Source: Didymodactylos carnosus
Taxonomy: Eukaryota; Rotifera; Eurotatoria; Philodinida; Philodinidae
DNA: 64,000 bases
NCBI GenBank assembly: GCA_905250885.1
Contig: CAJNOQ010000052.1
Span: forward strand, 1-64,000
Direction: 5' to 3'
Shown here: positions 40,737 to 53,448 of the stretch, piece by piece
Position numbering within the stretch: the first letter of the stretch is position 1
Layout of the letters: each line of letters starts with the position of its first letter
Made by a program: the position numbers and the translations under genes
The notes under the pieces: model-generated
Seen by the model: only the letters and a program-made list of their open reading frames with translations
Told to the model about the DNA's origin: nothing
Databases searched by the model: none

Positions 40737-42500
40737 GACACAAGGAAATTGCTCAAGTTTATTATACGGCTTGTCGGAGCTCGTTCGAATACAGTACCTT
40801 TGGCGTACGTGATGAACAACGAAATTGACAAAACACATGTGATAATGAGACTTCTCCCTTTGATAAATAATTTTAGCAATAATAGCGAATGAACTGACTT
40901 CAAAAAAGTAACTTCTAGAATAGCCGAGAATTCTTACACAATTTATACATTTCAAGTGCTCTATTATTGATTCTGCAATCAATACGAAGAACAGTATAAT
41001 ATTACCAATAAATAACTGCAAGATCTTCCAATGTTCATTTACTCAGTATTATTAATACATTACGAGAATAATTTACATGGCTAGATGATACTATTTAGAA
41101 TCAATCACAACAATAATGACAAAAGATGAGCAACCGGCTTCACTATTGATCATATCTTAAACCAAATGACAATAGAATGGTCGATTTTCTATGTGAAAAC
41201 TGTTGTTTAGTGTGTATTATCGAGGATTACATATTACAGGAGCTAATAGGGTACAAAAAATGTTCGGCTGTGACATGACGGATGGAACGTCCTGTCTCGA
41301 TGTACACCACAATCGTACACGTTCTTATAAAGCGTCATCATAGCAAAAATATCTTAACCCTGTCTTGACCTCACGACTAACAGTAACAAACGTAATTCTC
41401 AGAAAATTCTTATAACAACAACAAAACTGTCGTTTATACAATCATTAATGTTATCGTCGTCGTCTCCGTATACAGTTCTATCCTGATGTACATACGAACA
41501 AAATGAACAGCAACAGTTTATGGAACCATCTGCTACTGTAAGAATAATCCCTAACAGCAGTATCTAGCCTACATCCATCTATTTCTATAAACTTTTAGTT
41601 TTGTAGTCTGAATCTGTATTTAGTAAGACAGGCTTCAAAGGTACTATTGCAATGCGCCTTTGTCTTATCATGTCTCAGATTCAGAGGATCAGTTAGGTGA
41701 TTTATTTATTTCATTCAGCGACACTAATTTCAACGTATCTGCTTCGCGTTTTTCGAGTCGAAACACAAAATTATCCACTTCCCATCTGCGTATAGTTAGT
41801 CTCAGTATTCGTAGTTTACTTAAATATATTCGTTTTGTAAAAGTCTCCTTATCTAGTAGAAACTACCAAATAAGATAGAACTAATATGCTTGTAAGAAAA
41901 TCAGTCAGGTAGATGTGTATGTTAGTGAAGTTTTCACGAAAAAATCATCGATCGCTGCTGATAGAAACTCTGAGGCACTATTGATATCCATCTCTATTAA
42001 CCGTAATACAATCTTATCTATGCCACGATTATCGTTCGCTAACTCGTGATTTTGAAAAGCGTTTTCGATATGTGTTCATGAATGTCACTCGAATACAAGA
42101 TCTATGTTGCTATGACACAGTTGTGGTATGGATGAGACATTTTCTCTCAACATTTATTATCTTCTTCTCCTAGTCCTATTTATCACTCAGGACTCGTGAC
42201 TCGCAGAATTCTAAGACTTTAAATTTTACCGCTACAGATATGTATGTGCTTACCCAAGTGAACATACGCATGCAGCTCATAGAATGGTAAGTATTAATCA
42301 CCCATGAATACTCATTTTAGTAATCATGCTAAGATTTTGGGGTTCTTGCAACTTAATTTTCTGGAAAATTTTAGATAGCAGTTCTCTATTACTCAAGCGC
42401 TGTACTTCTTGTTATTCATATAGTTTATTTTACTGAAGTGCCATAAAATATTGAATATTATATTATATTTTAGCAGCGCATGACATTTATATCTTTTTAG
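40737..42500. other. Intergenic region before HGH1
   Basis: No supported gene. The + frame at 41660-41878 is Ser-rich and featureless. Confidence 0.45.
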
Positions 42501-44709
42501 ATGACAAACACCTCCACAAGTGAAATATCTCTTGCATTACACGAATTGTCTCAGTTTTTATATCCGACTGAACGTCTAGATGTAAAAGCGTTATCAATAC
42601 ACACATGTTTAGCATTAACAGCTACCAAAGAAGGTCGACAATCGTTAATCAATGAATCGGACGACAAATTTTTAACACAAATATGTACACTGTTACTCGA
42701 GGACAACCAAGAATCTATTCGTTTTGATTGTTTATTGTTTTTAATTAATTTAACAGCCGATGAAGAAATTAGTTTAAAACTTACAACAAAAATAACAGAT
42801 GGTAAGCTTAAAAATATTCATTAATTGTATTCTGTATGCTGATCGTGTATGATACATATGATTTAGGATAATTCTTTTTTTTTACATTGATAATAAGTTT
42901 ATTTGTTCCAAAAGAGTTAATAATTGTGTAAAACAAAAAAACAGCTCGATTTTATAATCCATAGATAAAAAAAAGAAAAAGAGACTTTACTAGTGATAAT
43001 ACACATACCTCGACAGTGTTAAAATGCCACAGAGTATTGGTTTGTTAAGATATCTTATTGAGCATCGAGAGGTTTACGGGGGTTGAAGAAAGTATTTATA
43101 CGCAAAAACCTCGAGCATATGTGTATTTCTTCTAAAGTATTCATATTGTTCGCTTTGAATATTCTCGAATATTACCCAGTCCGTATGACTATGCCTTACA
43201 TTAATCCGCATACGATTTAAAAATTTGCTATTTTTCCTAAAATCAAGAGTTTTATACCATTCCTTTTGGTGAAACGTTACCGCCAAAAACGCATACCGTG
43301 TGTGTTGGTATTGGGTTGCTTCTGGGGCTTCCTCTAAATGTTTAGTAAATCTTTTCTAGTATTTAAAATATACAACCTCTACTCAACATTCGTGTAGTTA
43401 AGTCATCCCATCCATGTAGATGATTCGTAACCCGATTGTATAGACATGTTCTATGAGGTCATGTTGTTTTTCGGTGAAGAAGAACCGGGCAATGAATATC
43501 CAAAAAAAATGTGAAAGTACGAAAGAAAGAAAAATTTGTCTTCTTAGTTTGATTTCTTTTTTTGGGATGAAACGAAATAGAACTCGCAACGGGTTGTATA
43601 TATTTCTACTTATCTTTGAACGATTTTGAATGAAAACGCCCCATCCTAATTTTGAACATATCTCAACACCCAGGTATTTGAAAATTTTTACAAAGTCAAT
43701 TTTAATTATTTTGTATTCTATGATTTAGATAATTTTTGGTTTCAAATACTCAGCAAATTGTTGAATCCTGACTATGAACATGCCGATGCTGCATGTAAAC
43801 TATTGTCCAATATGACTCATTCAGTAGAAAACGGTGAATATTTTATTAAATACTATGATGAAAAATATCCAAAATGGATTGAGGATATAATCGAAGCATT
43901 TTTGACAATTAATTTTAACAAAAAACAGAATAAACTTGATTATTTAAGTGCTATATTAGCGAATTTAACTCAAATAAAGTCATTTCGAAAACGTTTATTA
44001 CAAGATGGAGAGGGATTATCTTCAAAACATAGTATGCTTAGAAAATTGTTTTGTTTTACAAATTCAACTTATTCAACGATTAGAAGAGGAAGTGTGGCAT
44101 GTATATTAAAAAATTGTTGTTTTGATCATGGTACGTATGAGTTTTATATTGTGTTAAAGTGATCTAGTTGATAATATATGATAACATTTGTTATTCTCTC
44201 CTTTAGAATATCATTACCATTTACTTAAGGAAAACGATGATTTTCTATGTGCGCTGTTACATCCATTAGCTGGACCAGAAGATTTTACCGATAAAGAAAA
44301 TGAAGAATTACCAGTTGATTTACAATATTTACCACCGGATAAAGTAAGAGAAAAAGATCCGGATATTAAAAAAATTTTGCTCGACGCTCTACTTATGGTA
44401 TGTATTTGAAATATTTTTAGTATTTAAGTTTTAATTTCATATTTCTATTTCAAGCTTTGTACAACAAAATCAGTTCGTCTATATTTTCGTCGTAAAAATG
44501 TTTATTTAATATTACGTGAATATCATCAACAAGAGACGAATCGTGTTTTAGATCTTTTGTGTGAGAAAATAATTCAAATTTTAATTGGGGATGAAACACC
44601 GGAATATGATAATCTTTTAACAGATGTTGATATTCCAAATGATCTCGTTCAAAAGTTTGAACAAGTCGATCAAAAGGAAGCAGATGAAATATCAAAACAA
44701 CCGGATTAA
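42501..44709 (+). CDS. HGH1: HGH1 homologue (armadillo-type chaperone)
   Basis: HGH1 (FAM203) is an armadillo-repeat protein which, in yeast, helps the chaperonin TRiC fold elongation factor eEF2. Four exons (42501-42801, 43729-44130, 44207-44397, 44455-44709) keep phase and give 382 residues, close to the human 390. Seen are the N-terminal helical repeats (LDVKALSIHTCLALTATKEG), the mid-protein block KLLSNMTHSVENGEYF, and RRGSVACILKNCCFDHEYHY. The diagnostic C-terminal segment LPVDLQYLPPDKVREKDPDI is followed by KKILLDALLMLCTTKSVR. Intron 1 is unusually long (927 bp), and I see no gene or repeat in it. The ATG opens directly after an acceptor-like TTTTTAG at 42494-42500, compatible with a leader exon or trans-splicing. 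Confidence 0.93.
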
Positions 44710-45000
44710 CACGAATGGTTATTGTTATACTTTATCTTTTGTTGTTTATTGTGTCTAATAAATATGAGCAATGTAAACATCTGATAATAGAAGTAATTGA
44801 GAGAAAAAATGTTTTTTGTGCACGGTATTTTTTCCGGAATTATGTACGATTTACTGTTTTCTGTGCACTAAAAAATCTTTTGACTTTTTTGTGCACGGTT
44901 TTTCTAATCAATTAAATATCCCCGTTATTTGATTATATATCTATTTTTGAATTACATTTAACTATTGCCGTTCATCGGTTTTTCAGAAAACCCAGTTTTT

Positions 45001-45316
45001 CATTGGACCACACTACGACCCCCCTTTAAATTTCATCGAGATAAAACTTTTACCAGAGATACTCAAGGTCAAAGCGCAGAGGCATAATTTTGAAATTTTC
45101 TTTCAGACCTTTCTTTATCCAGTTATAGAAAAAACACCGAAAAACTTTCAAAAACCAAGTTTTTAAATTTGAAAAACCCTATAAGTCGGTAAAGAAAGGT
45201 CTAAAATAGAATTCCAAAATTATATCTCTGCGCCATGACCTTGAGTACCACTGGTAAAACTTTTAACTCGTCCAGATGAAATTTAAGGGGGGGGGGGGTC
45301 GTAATATGGTCCAATG
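45001..45316. repeat. Hairpin element with poly-G tract
   Basis: The left arm begins CATTGGACCACACTACGACC and the right arm ends in GGTCGTAATATGGTCCAATG. The arms are about 130 bp with a short loop near 45150. A 12-G homopolymer at 45287-45298 corresponds to a shorter C run (CCCCCC) in the left arm. No coding. Confidence 0.8.
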
Positions 45317-46240
45317 AAGCCCGGTAGTAAGAAAATAGTTTTCGAGAAAAAAAACGCATTTTGTATACAGGCCACTTTTTCAGGACATTTATCGCGATGC
45401 TTATATCTCCGCGAAAAGTCATGGAAAATTCTGGGAGACGCCTCATTGGGAAGAAAACACTTTCTTCTATCAGACTATGGGTAAGAAAAATTTTGAATGT
45501 ACAGAACAGGAAAGAAAAGTTTATGAAACTAAAAAATTGAGTTTTTTTAGGCTATGAATGGAAAACTTTAAAAATTCATAATTTTGTGAAGAAAGATCGT
45601 AGAGTGCTGGGAGTGCTCATTTTGTGTCCCACACTTTTCTCTACATTAGGCTATGCTCAGCTCAAAATCCGAAATTTTTTCGAAAAAGAGGGGAGGGGGT
45701 GCTTTGCCTGACTTTTTCGGCGGCCACGAATTTTTCCCAGCGCTTGTAATTTAGTTGGATGAGCATAACATAAAGATTAAGATGACTCATAAATCCTTTT
45801 GCATATTACAAATAGATCATTTAAGATTTTATTTGCCAGAACACATCATTGGCATACTAACACGTCGTGGAGAGTATAATCAATTTGTAAATTCATCAAT
45901 TTTTTTTGATTTTTCATGCAAAATTTTGACACTTGGTTTTGATTGAATAAATATCCAAATCTTCTTTTTGAAAAAAATTTATTAGCAAAACTCCAAACTT
46001 TTCCTGACATGGCTTTTCGTTGAAAGAGGAAATATTTTAGAGTTTATTAAGAAGTATATGAGATAATTTAGTTCTGAAAAAGATAATTTATCAGATGAAT
46101 TTCAAAAACAACTATTGATGCTTTACTAATAATAGTGTTGACTAAAGTCTTTAATGACTACCATACAAAATTGACTAAATTTGTTACAGATCTGGTTCTA
46201 ACGCTACGGATCTTGGCTAGAGAATGATGAAAATCGTAGG
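45317..46240. other. Intergenic, no gene seen
   Basis: AT-rich spacer with repeated TTTTTCGAAAA-type words. No gene, and no long repeat beyond the adjacent hairpin. Confidence 0.4.
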
Positions 46241-47060
46241 TCTCTGTCTTTTATTTCTTTTGAATTATTGAAAAAGTAACCGCTGGCCTTGTATTTTGGG
46301 ATGGATAGTGGCAGGGATGCCAGCTGAAAAAAAAGTAAAGGGGGACAAATTTTAGGAAAAGGGGGACGTAAGGAGGACAAATTTTGGAAAAAGAGGGACT
46401 GATTTTTCTACAAAGCGGAACAATACAAAACACATTATTTGTCGTGCGATATCATTGACAAAATTAAACGCACGTGAATATAGTCTTTTATTCTGGTCTT
46501 TCTAATATTACTATGTCAAAACATAAAATTTAATATAACTATCTTTCGTCACACAAAAAGCACTAAACGTTCAATTCAGACGTTATTTTTTACTAATGTG
46601 TTCATATTTTTATTCCACGAATGCTCTTACTAGGAACGTCTTTTTTATTCAAAATCATAGATCATAAGCATGAAAATTATTGCACGTTAAATTTTCATGA
46701 TTAATGCTCTTATTGTTTATGAAGTTAATGATTTAGTTGAAAGGTCTTTGTAAGATCTTTCTAACTAAATTCTAATTTTCAATTCTACTTTCTGTGCTAT
46801 TTCTTATGTGAAATCTCATATAAGAAAAATTCCTAAACGCTAAAAGTCTGTTAAACTGGAAGCGTAATACAACAGTGAAAAGTCCATCGAAGATGGTCAA
46901 AAGAAAATATCCTTGAAAAGGGGAACATCCTGGGGGACAGGTTTTCGCGGGGGGACAAATCTTTAAATGTGGGATTGTCCCCCTTATGGGGGGACATCTG
47001 GCAACCCTGGATAATGGTCAATCGAAACGTCTGTAAATAAATAAATAAAGTTTATTACAA
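46241..47060 (+). mobile_element. Short Penelope-derived remnant, interrupted by a hAT MITE
   Basis: 46241-46311 matches 49513-49581 (shared words TTTTATTTCTTTTGAATTAT and GTAACCGCTGG.CTTGTATTT). 47018-47055 matches 51018-51055 (TCAATCGAAACG, then AAATAAATAAATAAAGTTTA). In the larger copy these two pieces lie at opposite ends of a Penelope-like element, whereas here they are adjacent once the MITE is discounted. The copy is therefore an internally deleted or terminal-only remnant. Confidence 0.65.
46312..47009. mobile_element. hAT-type MITE with 8-bp target duplication
   Basis: Terminal repeats CAGGGATGCCAG (left) and CTGGCAACCCTG (right) pair at 11 of 12 positions and fit the hAT end consensus. 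The flanking 8-mers GATAGTGG (46304-46311) and GATAATGG (47010-47017) match at 7 of 8. Both subterminal regions carry several GGGGGACA(AATTTT) motifs. It is 698 bp with no transposase. It inserted into an older Penelope-derived remnant, so it is the younger of the two. Confidence 0.88.
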
Positions 47061-47519
47061 CGAAAAATTCGATAAAATCATCTTCGATTGCATCTCCATA
47101 AGTGGCATGTCTCTCGTCTCCTGGTTGTCTACTTGTAAAGATCATATAAAATACAATCCTTTGAATTTTAACTTGCAATTATAAAATTAAAGAAAATCAT
47201 TGCTTTTAATAACTCTTATCACAAATGGGTCGAAAGATTTTCGTTAATTGATACATCGTTAACTGGTGTTGTCTGGATATTTTTGAAAAAAGGCTTTATT
47301 AGTATTTCTCAAAGGGTGCATCTATCAATCATTCACAATTTCTGTTTGATAAAAAAATGGAAAAATTAATAACTTTAGAGTAAGTGTGAGAAAAAATTAA
47401 GACGAATCTATGTTTTGTTTCTCTAAGTAATGACTTTACAGTCAAGGAAACAATGAGTTCAAAAGATTTTAGTAACTACGAAGTTGAGATGTACCCGCGA
47501 AGTTTTCATTTCTGTGGAT

Positions 47520-47948
47520 ATGTCATCGCCATCAAATATCATCATATCCAACAATGATTTTTCGATTAAGCTAGAAAAAGGTGCACTATTTCAAATGCGT
47601 AATGGAAATCGAAAAGTTTGGGATGGTCGACACTGGAGAATACTTTGTGAAATAGAAGGTTGTATGTCACAACGACAAGGTTCATTACGCTATCGAAAAG
47701 GTTTATGTAAAAAACATTTTAATGAACTATTTTCAAAGACAGTATCGTTATCATCACAGCAAAAAGAAACAAAGAAAAAAAGTCTCGATTCTATTGTGGA
47801 TCATTTACTATTACAACAAATCGTGAAGAAAAGAATGCAAGAAAAACAACAAGACGGAAACAGTGAAAATTCGTTGCATTTTTCACAAATTAAACAAGAA
47901 GACACTGATAGAGATGGTATTATTTTTTTGTGTGCAATAACAAAATGA
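47520..47948 (+). CDS. Small protein with a C-x4-C-x14-C-x2-H motif, unknown function
   Basis: Frame from ATG 47520 (MSSPSNIIISNNDFSIK). A putative zinc-binding block at about residues 28-66 reads NGNRKVWDGRHWRILCEIEG and then continues to KGLCKKHF, so the Cys/His pattern is C-x4-C-x14-C-x2-H. A basic, Gln/Lys-rich helical tail follows. The frame runs to TGA at 47946-47948 (142 residues), but a donor-like GGTATT at 47916-47921 after GATAGAGATG suggests a further exon that I cannot place with confidence. I do not recognise the family. The Trp-Asp-Gly-x-x-Trp-Arg lead-in to the first Cys looks conserved rather than random. Confidence 0.5.
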   Translation: MSSPSNIIISNNDFSIKLEKGALFQMRNGNRKVWDGRHWRILCEIEGCMSQRQGSLRYRKGLCKKHFNELFSKTVSLSSQQKETKKKSLDSIVDHLLLQQIVKKRMQEKQQDGNSENSLHFSQIKQEDTDRDGIIFLCAITK

Positions 47949-49512
47949 AAATTTCATTTAAACTGGTAAGTGACAGCGAGAATATCTTTTTAATACTTTA
48001 ACATTGACTAAAAGCAATTTGAAAACAAAAAATAGAGCTAATAAGGCGAATAAAGTCATACATTTTCTCTATACAGATTTTATTTGTTTTCCTACAAACA
48101 GAAAAATGTCATGGTGATGTATGGAGCATATTCTACCACTTCTAAAAGTTCAAATATGGACAAGTCTGTGATACTTCTCTCATGCATAGATTTTTCTCAA
48201 TTTTATACAAAACATATGCATTCGACTGTATTGATTACGCATTTTAGATATAAACAGACATCTTCTTCCGTGAGAGAACGTAGTTATAAAATTGATATTA
48301 ATTTTTAGAAATCAGAAATTAAGTTGTAAAATAGACTTCATACATCATCATAGTATATTTCTAATAGAAAAAATCAAATCTGTATAAAATAGTTTTATGA
48401 TTTTATTCACTTTACTTCTTGTTGAAAGAATGTGCACTCTCTATGGGAATAAAAAAACTATACTTGCTTCAGGATATGACACTGACGCAGAATCGTTGCT
48501 TGTGTTCTCTCTTTTGTTCATGGTAAGATGTATGAAATGGAAAGTATCAGTTTGAATAGTCGACAACTTAACAGTAATTATACTTGTTAAAATCAGTGAT
48601 GAATTGAATATGAATGGTATATTTTCTAATTGAAATATGTATGTTAAATGTTGTGATTATTTCATAATTATTTTAATTGAAAATTTTAAAAATAGTGAAC
48701 AATACTGAAATAATATGAATTGCTTATATTTTTAAATAGAACATTTAATTATGAATATTGAATAATTACAATTATTATTTTGACTTTTTTGTAGTTAAGT
48801 TCAAACAAACATTATAGATATTTCCAACAAAATGACTGTTTGTACAATTGAACTTGTATTATTAGTCTCTATCATTTTCAATACTGTTCATTATTAGCAA
48901 AAATAATGAAAGGTACTTAGTTCACCTTTATCTCTCGTTCTTCACCCGTCAACTATCTGTTCTTAAAAGATCATATTATGACATCTCTTATGCGTCTGAT
49001 TAATGATTCAGTTTCGGACGAGGATTTTATCTGCAGCATACCGAAAAGCTCAATAAATGTTGAGAAAACCAACAGAAAATACTTTGGTTTCTAGAAAGGT
49101 TTCGCAGGAACCTCCGGAACTAAGAGAATACTTTTTATTGATTTTACGTATAGAATCAAAATGAGTGGATAAAATAGAGTATTTCCTGACATTTTGAAGT
49201 AGGTCGGATGGATTTCAACTGAGTTATGAATTTTTTGATTTTTAATAAAAATAATAAAATGGGTTATTTCGTTTAGTATAGATTTTCACTCGGTTCTTGC
49301 AGTTTGTTCTGAAAACTAACATTGCCACGAGATTTAGCATAGTCGATAACCTATATTTTCATTCATTTCTGACAGTCCCAAACCTACCAGTAGAGAAATA
49401 CTAAGACTTCAGGAAAAACGTCCATAGCTTCCGAATCATGGATTTCCACGATGTCACTTGGATCCAGTTTTGTAGAGGACACGTCGGACTATATATCTAT
49501 AAGACCGCAAGA
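47949..49512. other. Intergenic, no gene seen
   Basis: AT-rich sequence. A possible downstream exon of the Cys/His gene could begin after CTATACAG at 48076, but the frame would close within about 15 codons. Confidence 0.4.
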
Positions 49513-51060
49513 TTTCTATCTTTTATTTCTTTTGAATTATTCAAAAAGTAACCGCTGGTCTTGTATTTTGGGACGGATAGTACTTCAATCGGCATCAGTG
49601 AATGCAAACAATTAAAATACACAAATTGAACAATATTTCTTTTTTATTTCTTTTTTTAATACACAGGAACTTTTAAAATTTTCTTTTTATAAATAGGTTA
49701 AAGGCTTATCAATGGGTTCCTCAATATCACCGGTTTTAGCTGACATAGCTTTAAATGAATTTTTGTGTTATAATTGGGATTATTAAAAGTATTCTTATGT
49801 TAGATTGACAAGATAAGTCGATGGTATATTGTTAGTTACATAAATGGATAAAGTGAAAATTCAACAGTCAAAAGATGCTTTAAACAGTAAAATTGATTTA
49901 CAAGTTACTTTTGAATATGAAATTAAACATAAGATGGCTTTTTTAGATGTCAACATTCAGATAAATCAAATAAGTAAACCAATAGAAACTAGTTAGTATC
50001 GAAAACCAACGACTAGTTTGAAAGTATTAAACTTTGATTTAGATCATAGTTACGCCATGAAGCAAAATATAATTTCAGATGTGGTTAAGAGAATAACAAT
50101 ATGTAATAATAATAATAATAATAAGGAAAATGATCGAGATATGTTAGAATTAAAACAAATTTTAAATAGCAGCGTTTGTCCACAACGAGTGGTAGAAAAA
50201 AAAAATTTCAGAAAATTAATAAAACATCCGAAAATGAGAAAAAGGACGATACACAACCTTATGTGATGATAATTTCATATAGATATATAGTAACCGAAAA
50301 ACTCTGGCATATTCTGGCAAAATTTGATGTGAAAGTATATACAACTCTTAATCATAGTTTAGGTTTGATGTTAAATAAAGCGAAATGAGTTGCAAGAAAT
50401 GATGATAAAATAAGAGAAAGTATATCAGGAGAGGACGCTATATATGTGATTTCTTGCGAATGTGGAAATATCTCTGCTGGAGAAACATGTTCATCTGGAC
50501 GACCTATATGTGAACATATTCGTAAAATCAAATACAATAGAGATATACAAGGTTCCGAATTAGCTCAATATTCTGAGATTAGTCCAGAACGTTTAATTAA
50601 TTTTGAACAAAATGTTGAAAAACATTAAAATTGGAGGAAAAAGTTAGCAAATAGTGTACACAATAGCTAATAATGGATATAATCGATATAAGAGTTTTCA
50701 GAGTTTTTGATTTCATTTTAATTTTAATATTAGTTATCTTTACGGTTAAGTCCAAAGAAATTTCTTCTTAACATATACATTTTCTACATATAACTTGTAT
50801 AAGCAAGAATTTTCTAGGTTGTAAAAGAAAAGAAGAAAGAGATAGTATAAAGAGGAAAGGTTAAAGATGTTTGTCTCGATATAGTTTTTTTATTATCTAC
50901 TGTCAAAGATACATATCAAAGATCTCTATGTTATATTAAAAAAGAAATTTTGTTCAATGTGTGTATTTTAATTTAATTAAATTAATTGTTTGTATCCACT
51001 GATGACGATGGAACTAGTCAATCGAAACGTTTGGAAATAAATAAATAAAGTTTATGACGA
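49513..51060 (+). mobile_element. Penelope-like element with GIY-YIG-like tail, broken
   Basis: RT signatures on the + strand include GLSMGSSISPVLADIALNEF near 49690-49760 and KMAFLDVNIQINQ near 49935. A GIY-YIG-like nuclease segment follows near 50430-50630: AIYVISCECGNISAGETCSS, then CEHIRKIKYNRDIQGSELAQ. This is the RT-plus-GIY-YIG order of canonical Penelope elements. The 3' flank carries a hammerhead-like CTGATGA...GAAAC motif and an AAATAAATAAATAAAG tail. The element lacks most of its 5' RT part and has several disruptions, so it is a relic. It differs clearly from the copy at 19.9-20.7 kb. Confidence 0.8.
50990..51035 (+). ncRNA. Hammerhead-ribozyme-like core in Penelope terminal sequence
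   Basis: CTGATGA (50999-51005) is followed after 18 bases by GAAAC (51024-51028), the two invariant boxes of hammerhead ribozymes, which are known in Penelope-like terminal repeats. The intervening stem II is weak as read: CGAT/ATCG pairs only if the G of GAAAC is used. Activity is therefore doubtful. Confidence 0.4.
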
Positions 51061-53448
51061 AGGAAACGTATTCAACTGTAATTATATAAAAAAAAGCAAT
51101 TAAAGAATAATATCAAGAATGTCAGCGGATTTTATGCTTCATTAAATTTACAGTCCGCCAGTATATCGTCGATATCCTGCGCTTTTAATATTTTCTGTAT
51201 TTTCATAATAATCTACATTTTATATGTTGGATGCAATCGGAGCTACATGAAACAAGACCTGGCCCATATGGATCGATCTGGAAGTTTTATGCTTTTTCCC
51301 CGGATCGAGCTGTTAGCGTAAGGCATGTATACGGATCGAGTTGAGAAAAAATGTTCTGGGACGTTGTCTGAGTGTTGGAAATAGTTAGCTATTCCAGAAA
51401 GAGTGAATATTTTTCTGATTACAGCATTCGAAGATAAATTAATGGACGCTACTCTATAGTATTAAGAAGTTGAAAACATATTATCTGTCCGTTTTTCAGA
51501 TTCAAATTCGCTTTATTTTGCCAAGTGTGAGCAAGATGATCTGTCAACAGAGAATGATTAATACATTTACCCAAGGTATTATTAGTGTTTTTCTTTTCTT
51601 ATTAATATGAAGTATTAGCTTTCATGCAGTACAACTTATCATATGGAAATAAATCATCCTACGCTTATGAATTTTTCATTCAAAACCATGTGAGTCAATA
51701 AAGAATACAGCAAAAGTAAGATAAGTAGTATGACAATATTTTGAAATAGAAACAAGTAATATGTGTGTTGTACAACACATAGTGTCTATTTTTGACTTAG
51801 GCAGGCGAATATGAGACTTTTTGGTCAAAAAATGGAATTTCTTTTGCATGAAAACCACTTTCTATCATTTAGGAAACAGTATTCAACAAAATAAGGATGT
51901 TTCAGAAAAAAATTTCTTTTGGACAAAAACCCTTGAAGAGGAACCTAGTCCAAATTTTTTCAATTGAAAAAGTCCATTTTATATATCAGCAAAAGCAATT
52001 TTTGCGCTGACTCCGAATATCACCTTCTTTTCTAATAAATATGTTCATAGACGAAGAAAAAACATATTTTACTCGAAAAACCTAGCGATGACACGTACCT
52101 GTATTTCCAGTCAAAATTTTGGTCAGGTGGTTTTCCATAATTTTTAGCATTTGGAACAAAAACTTTTTCGGCAATAAATAGCCCATATATGCGATTATAT
52201 TTTTCCCTTCTTCAATCCGGAAAAAGTGCACTTTCGATTTTTTGCCAAATAGGTACCCATAGTGCAACATCGACGAGGGAAACCTTTCAATTAAATCTGT
52301 TTTCATAATGAACTGCATTTTAGGTATAGTGAGTGACGTAAAAAAGCAGTATTGAGAAATGAACTTTTATCATTTTTATCGTGCTTATTATTGTCTCATT
52401 ATCTGCAAGAGTAAAATTAGCGAACAATTTCATATTACACATCTTTGCCTTTTACTCACAATATGGCATAGATGTGTGTGAAAGAAGATATTTGTTGATG
52501 TGAAAAAGCTGTTCTCCGTATTGGTTCTATTATTAGTCAACAAAAAAAAAGGAAAAAAAGTTATGATTAAGAATAAGTTTTCATGAGTAGAGAGAAAGTA
52601 GACACAACAACAGACCAATATATGTCGTTTCCTTCTGGTAAATTTATTTTTCTTTGCGATGTGAATAAGACAACAAATTGACTTTTTACACAACAACAAC
52701 AAAAATATGACGAATGTCATTAAGACTCACGCTGGCCTATTCCAAAGACGATGAAAAGAAAGAACAAAAACAAAAAAGAGAGAAGAGAATAATACATTTA
52801 TTATTTTTTTCAAGTAGTGGTACCGTATAGGAAAAAAAGTAAACGCGTGTGCGTAAAGATATCATTGAGAAATTTTTTTTTCTCCTGAAGGTCGACATCA
52901 TTCTGTGTGGAAGAAGAATAGTATAATTAATATCCGAATATCTATCTAAAAGTAAGCATTATTGAAACAAAACCATGAGTAAATATTAACAATTCATGTA
53001 ACAATTTAAACGAAATCAACATTGTGTGGCTTATAACCCATGATGTTTTATAGTTGAAGTACATACTTTTGTCAATAGCATATGCTTAAATAAAATATAA
53101 GAGGTTGATTCTTAATTATAGAGAAGATGTCATTATCATATTTGTTGTCAGAGAGTGTCAGAAACTTAATGTCAAAGGGAATATTTGTTTGAACGTAAAG
53201 ACTTAAACTAAATTATAACCTGATTTTTCCAAGAAGGTGAGTTTTAATTGGCAAATACGTTTTTAAAATGAATTTGATAATTAGAACTTATGTTGTAGAA
53301 GGAGTACACACTATAAATACATATTAACAGATTTTTCTCTACATATGTTATAATAGGTCATATTCAACTTTATTCAAACAGGAATTTTCAGTAAATGTTG
53401 AATTTCGTCTACATCATAGCGTTCAAAAAAATATTTACTGAGAGATAA
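51061..53448. other. Gene-poor AT-rich region
   Basis: No gene, RNA gene or strong repeat. Minus-strand frames at 52082-52318 and 52430-52720 are low-complexity with no domain. Confidence 0.45.

Noticed and set aside
41660-41878. Ser-rich + strand frame upstream of HGH1
   Set aside because: Short, low complexity, no recognised family.
47010-47060. Second hammerhead ribozyme at the short Penelope remnant
   Set aside because: The GAAAC box is present but the CTGATGA box is missing.
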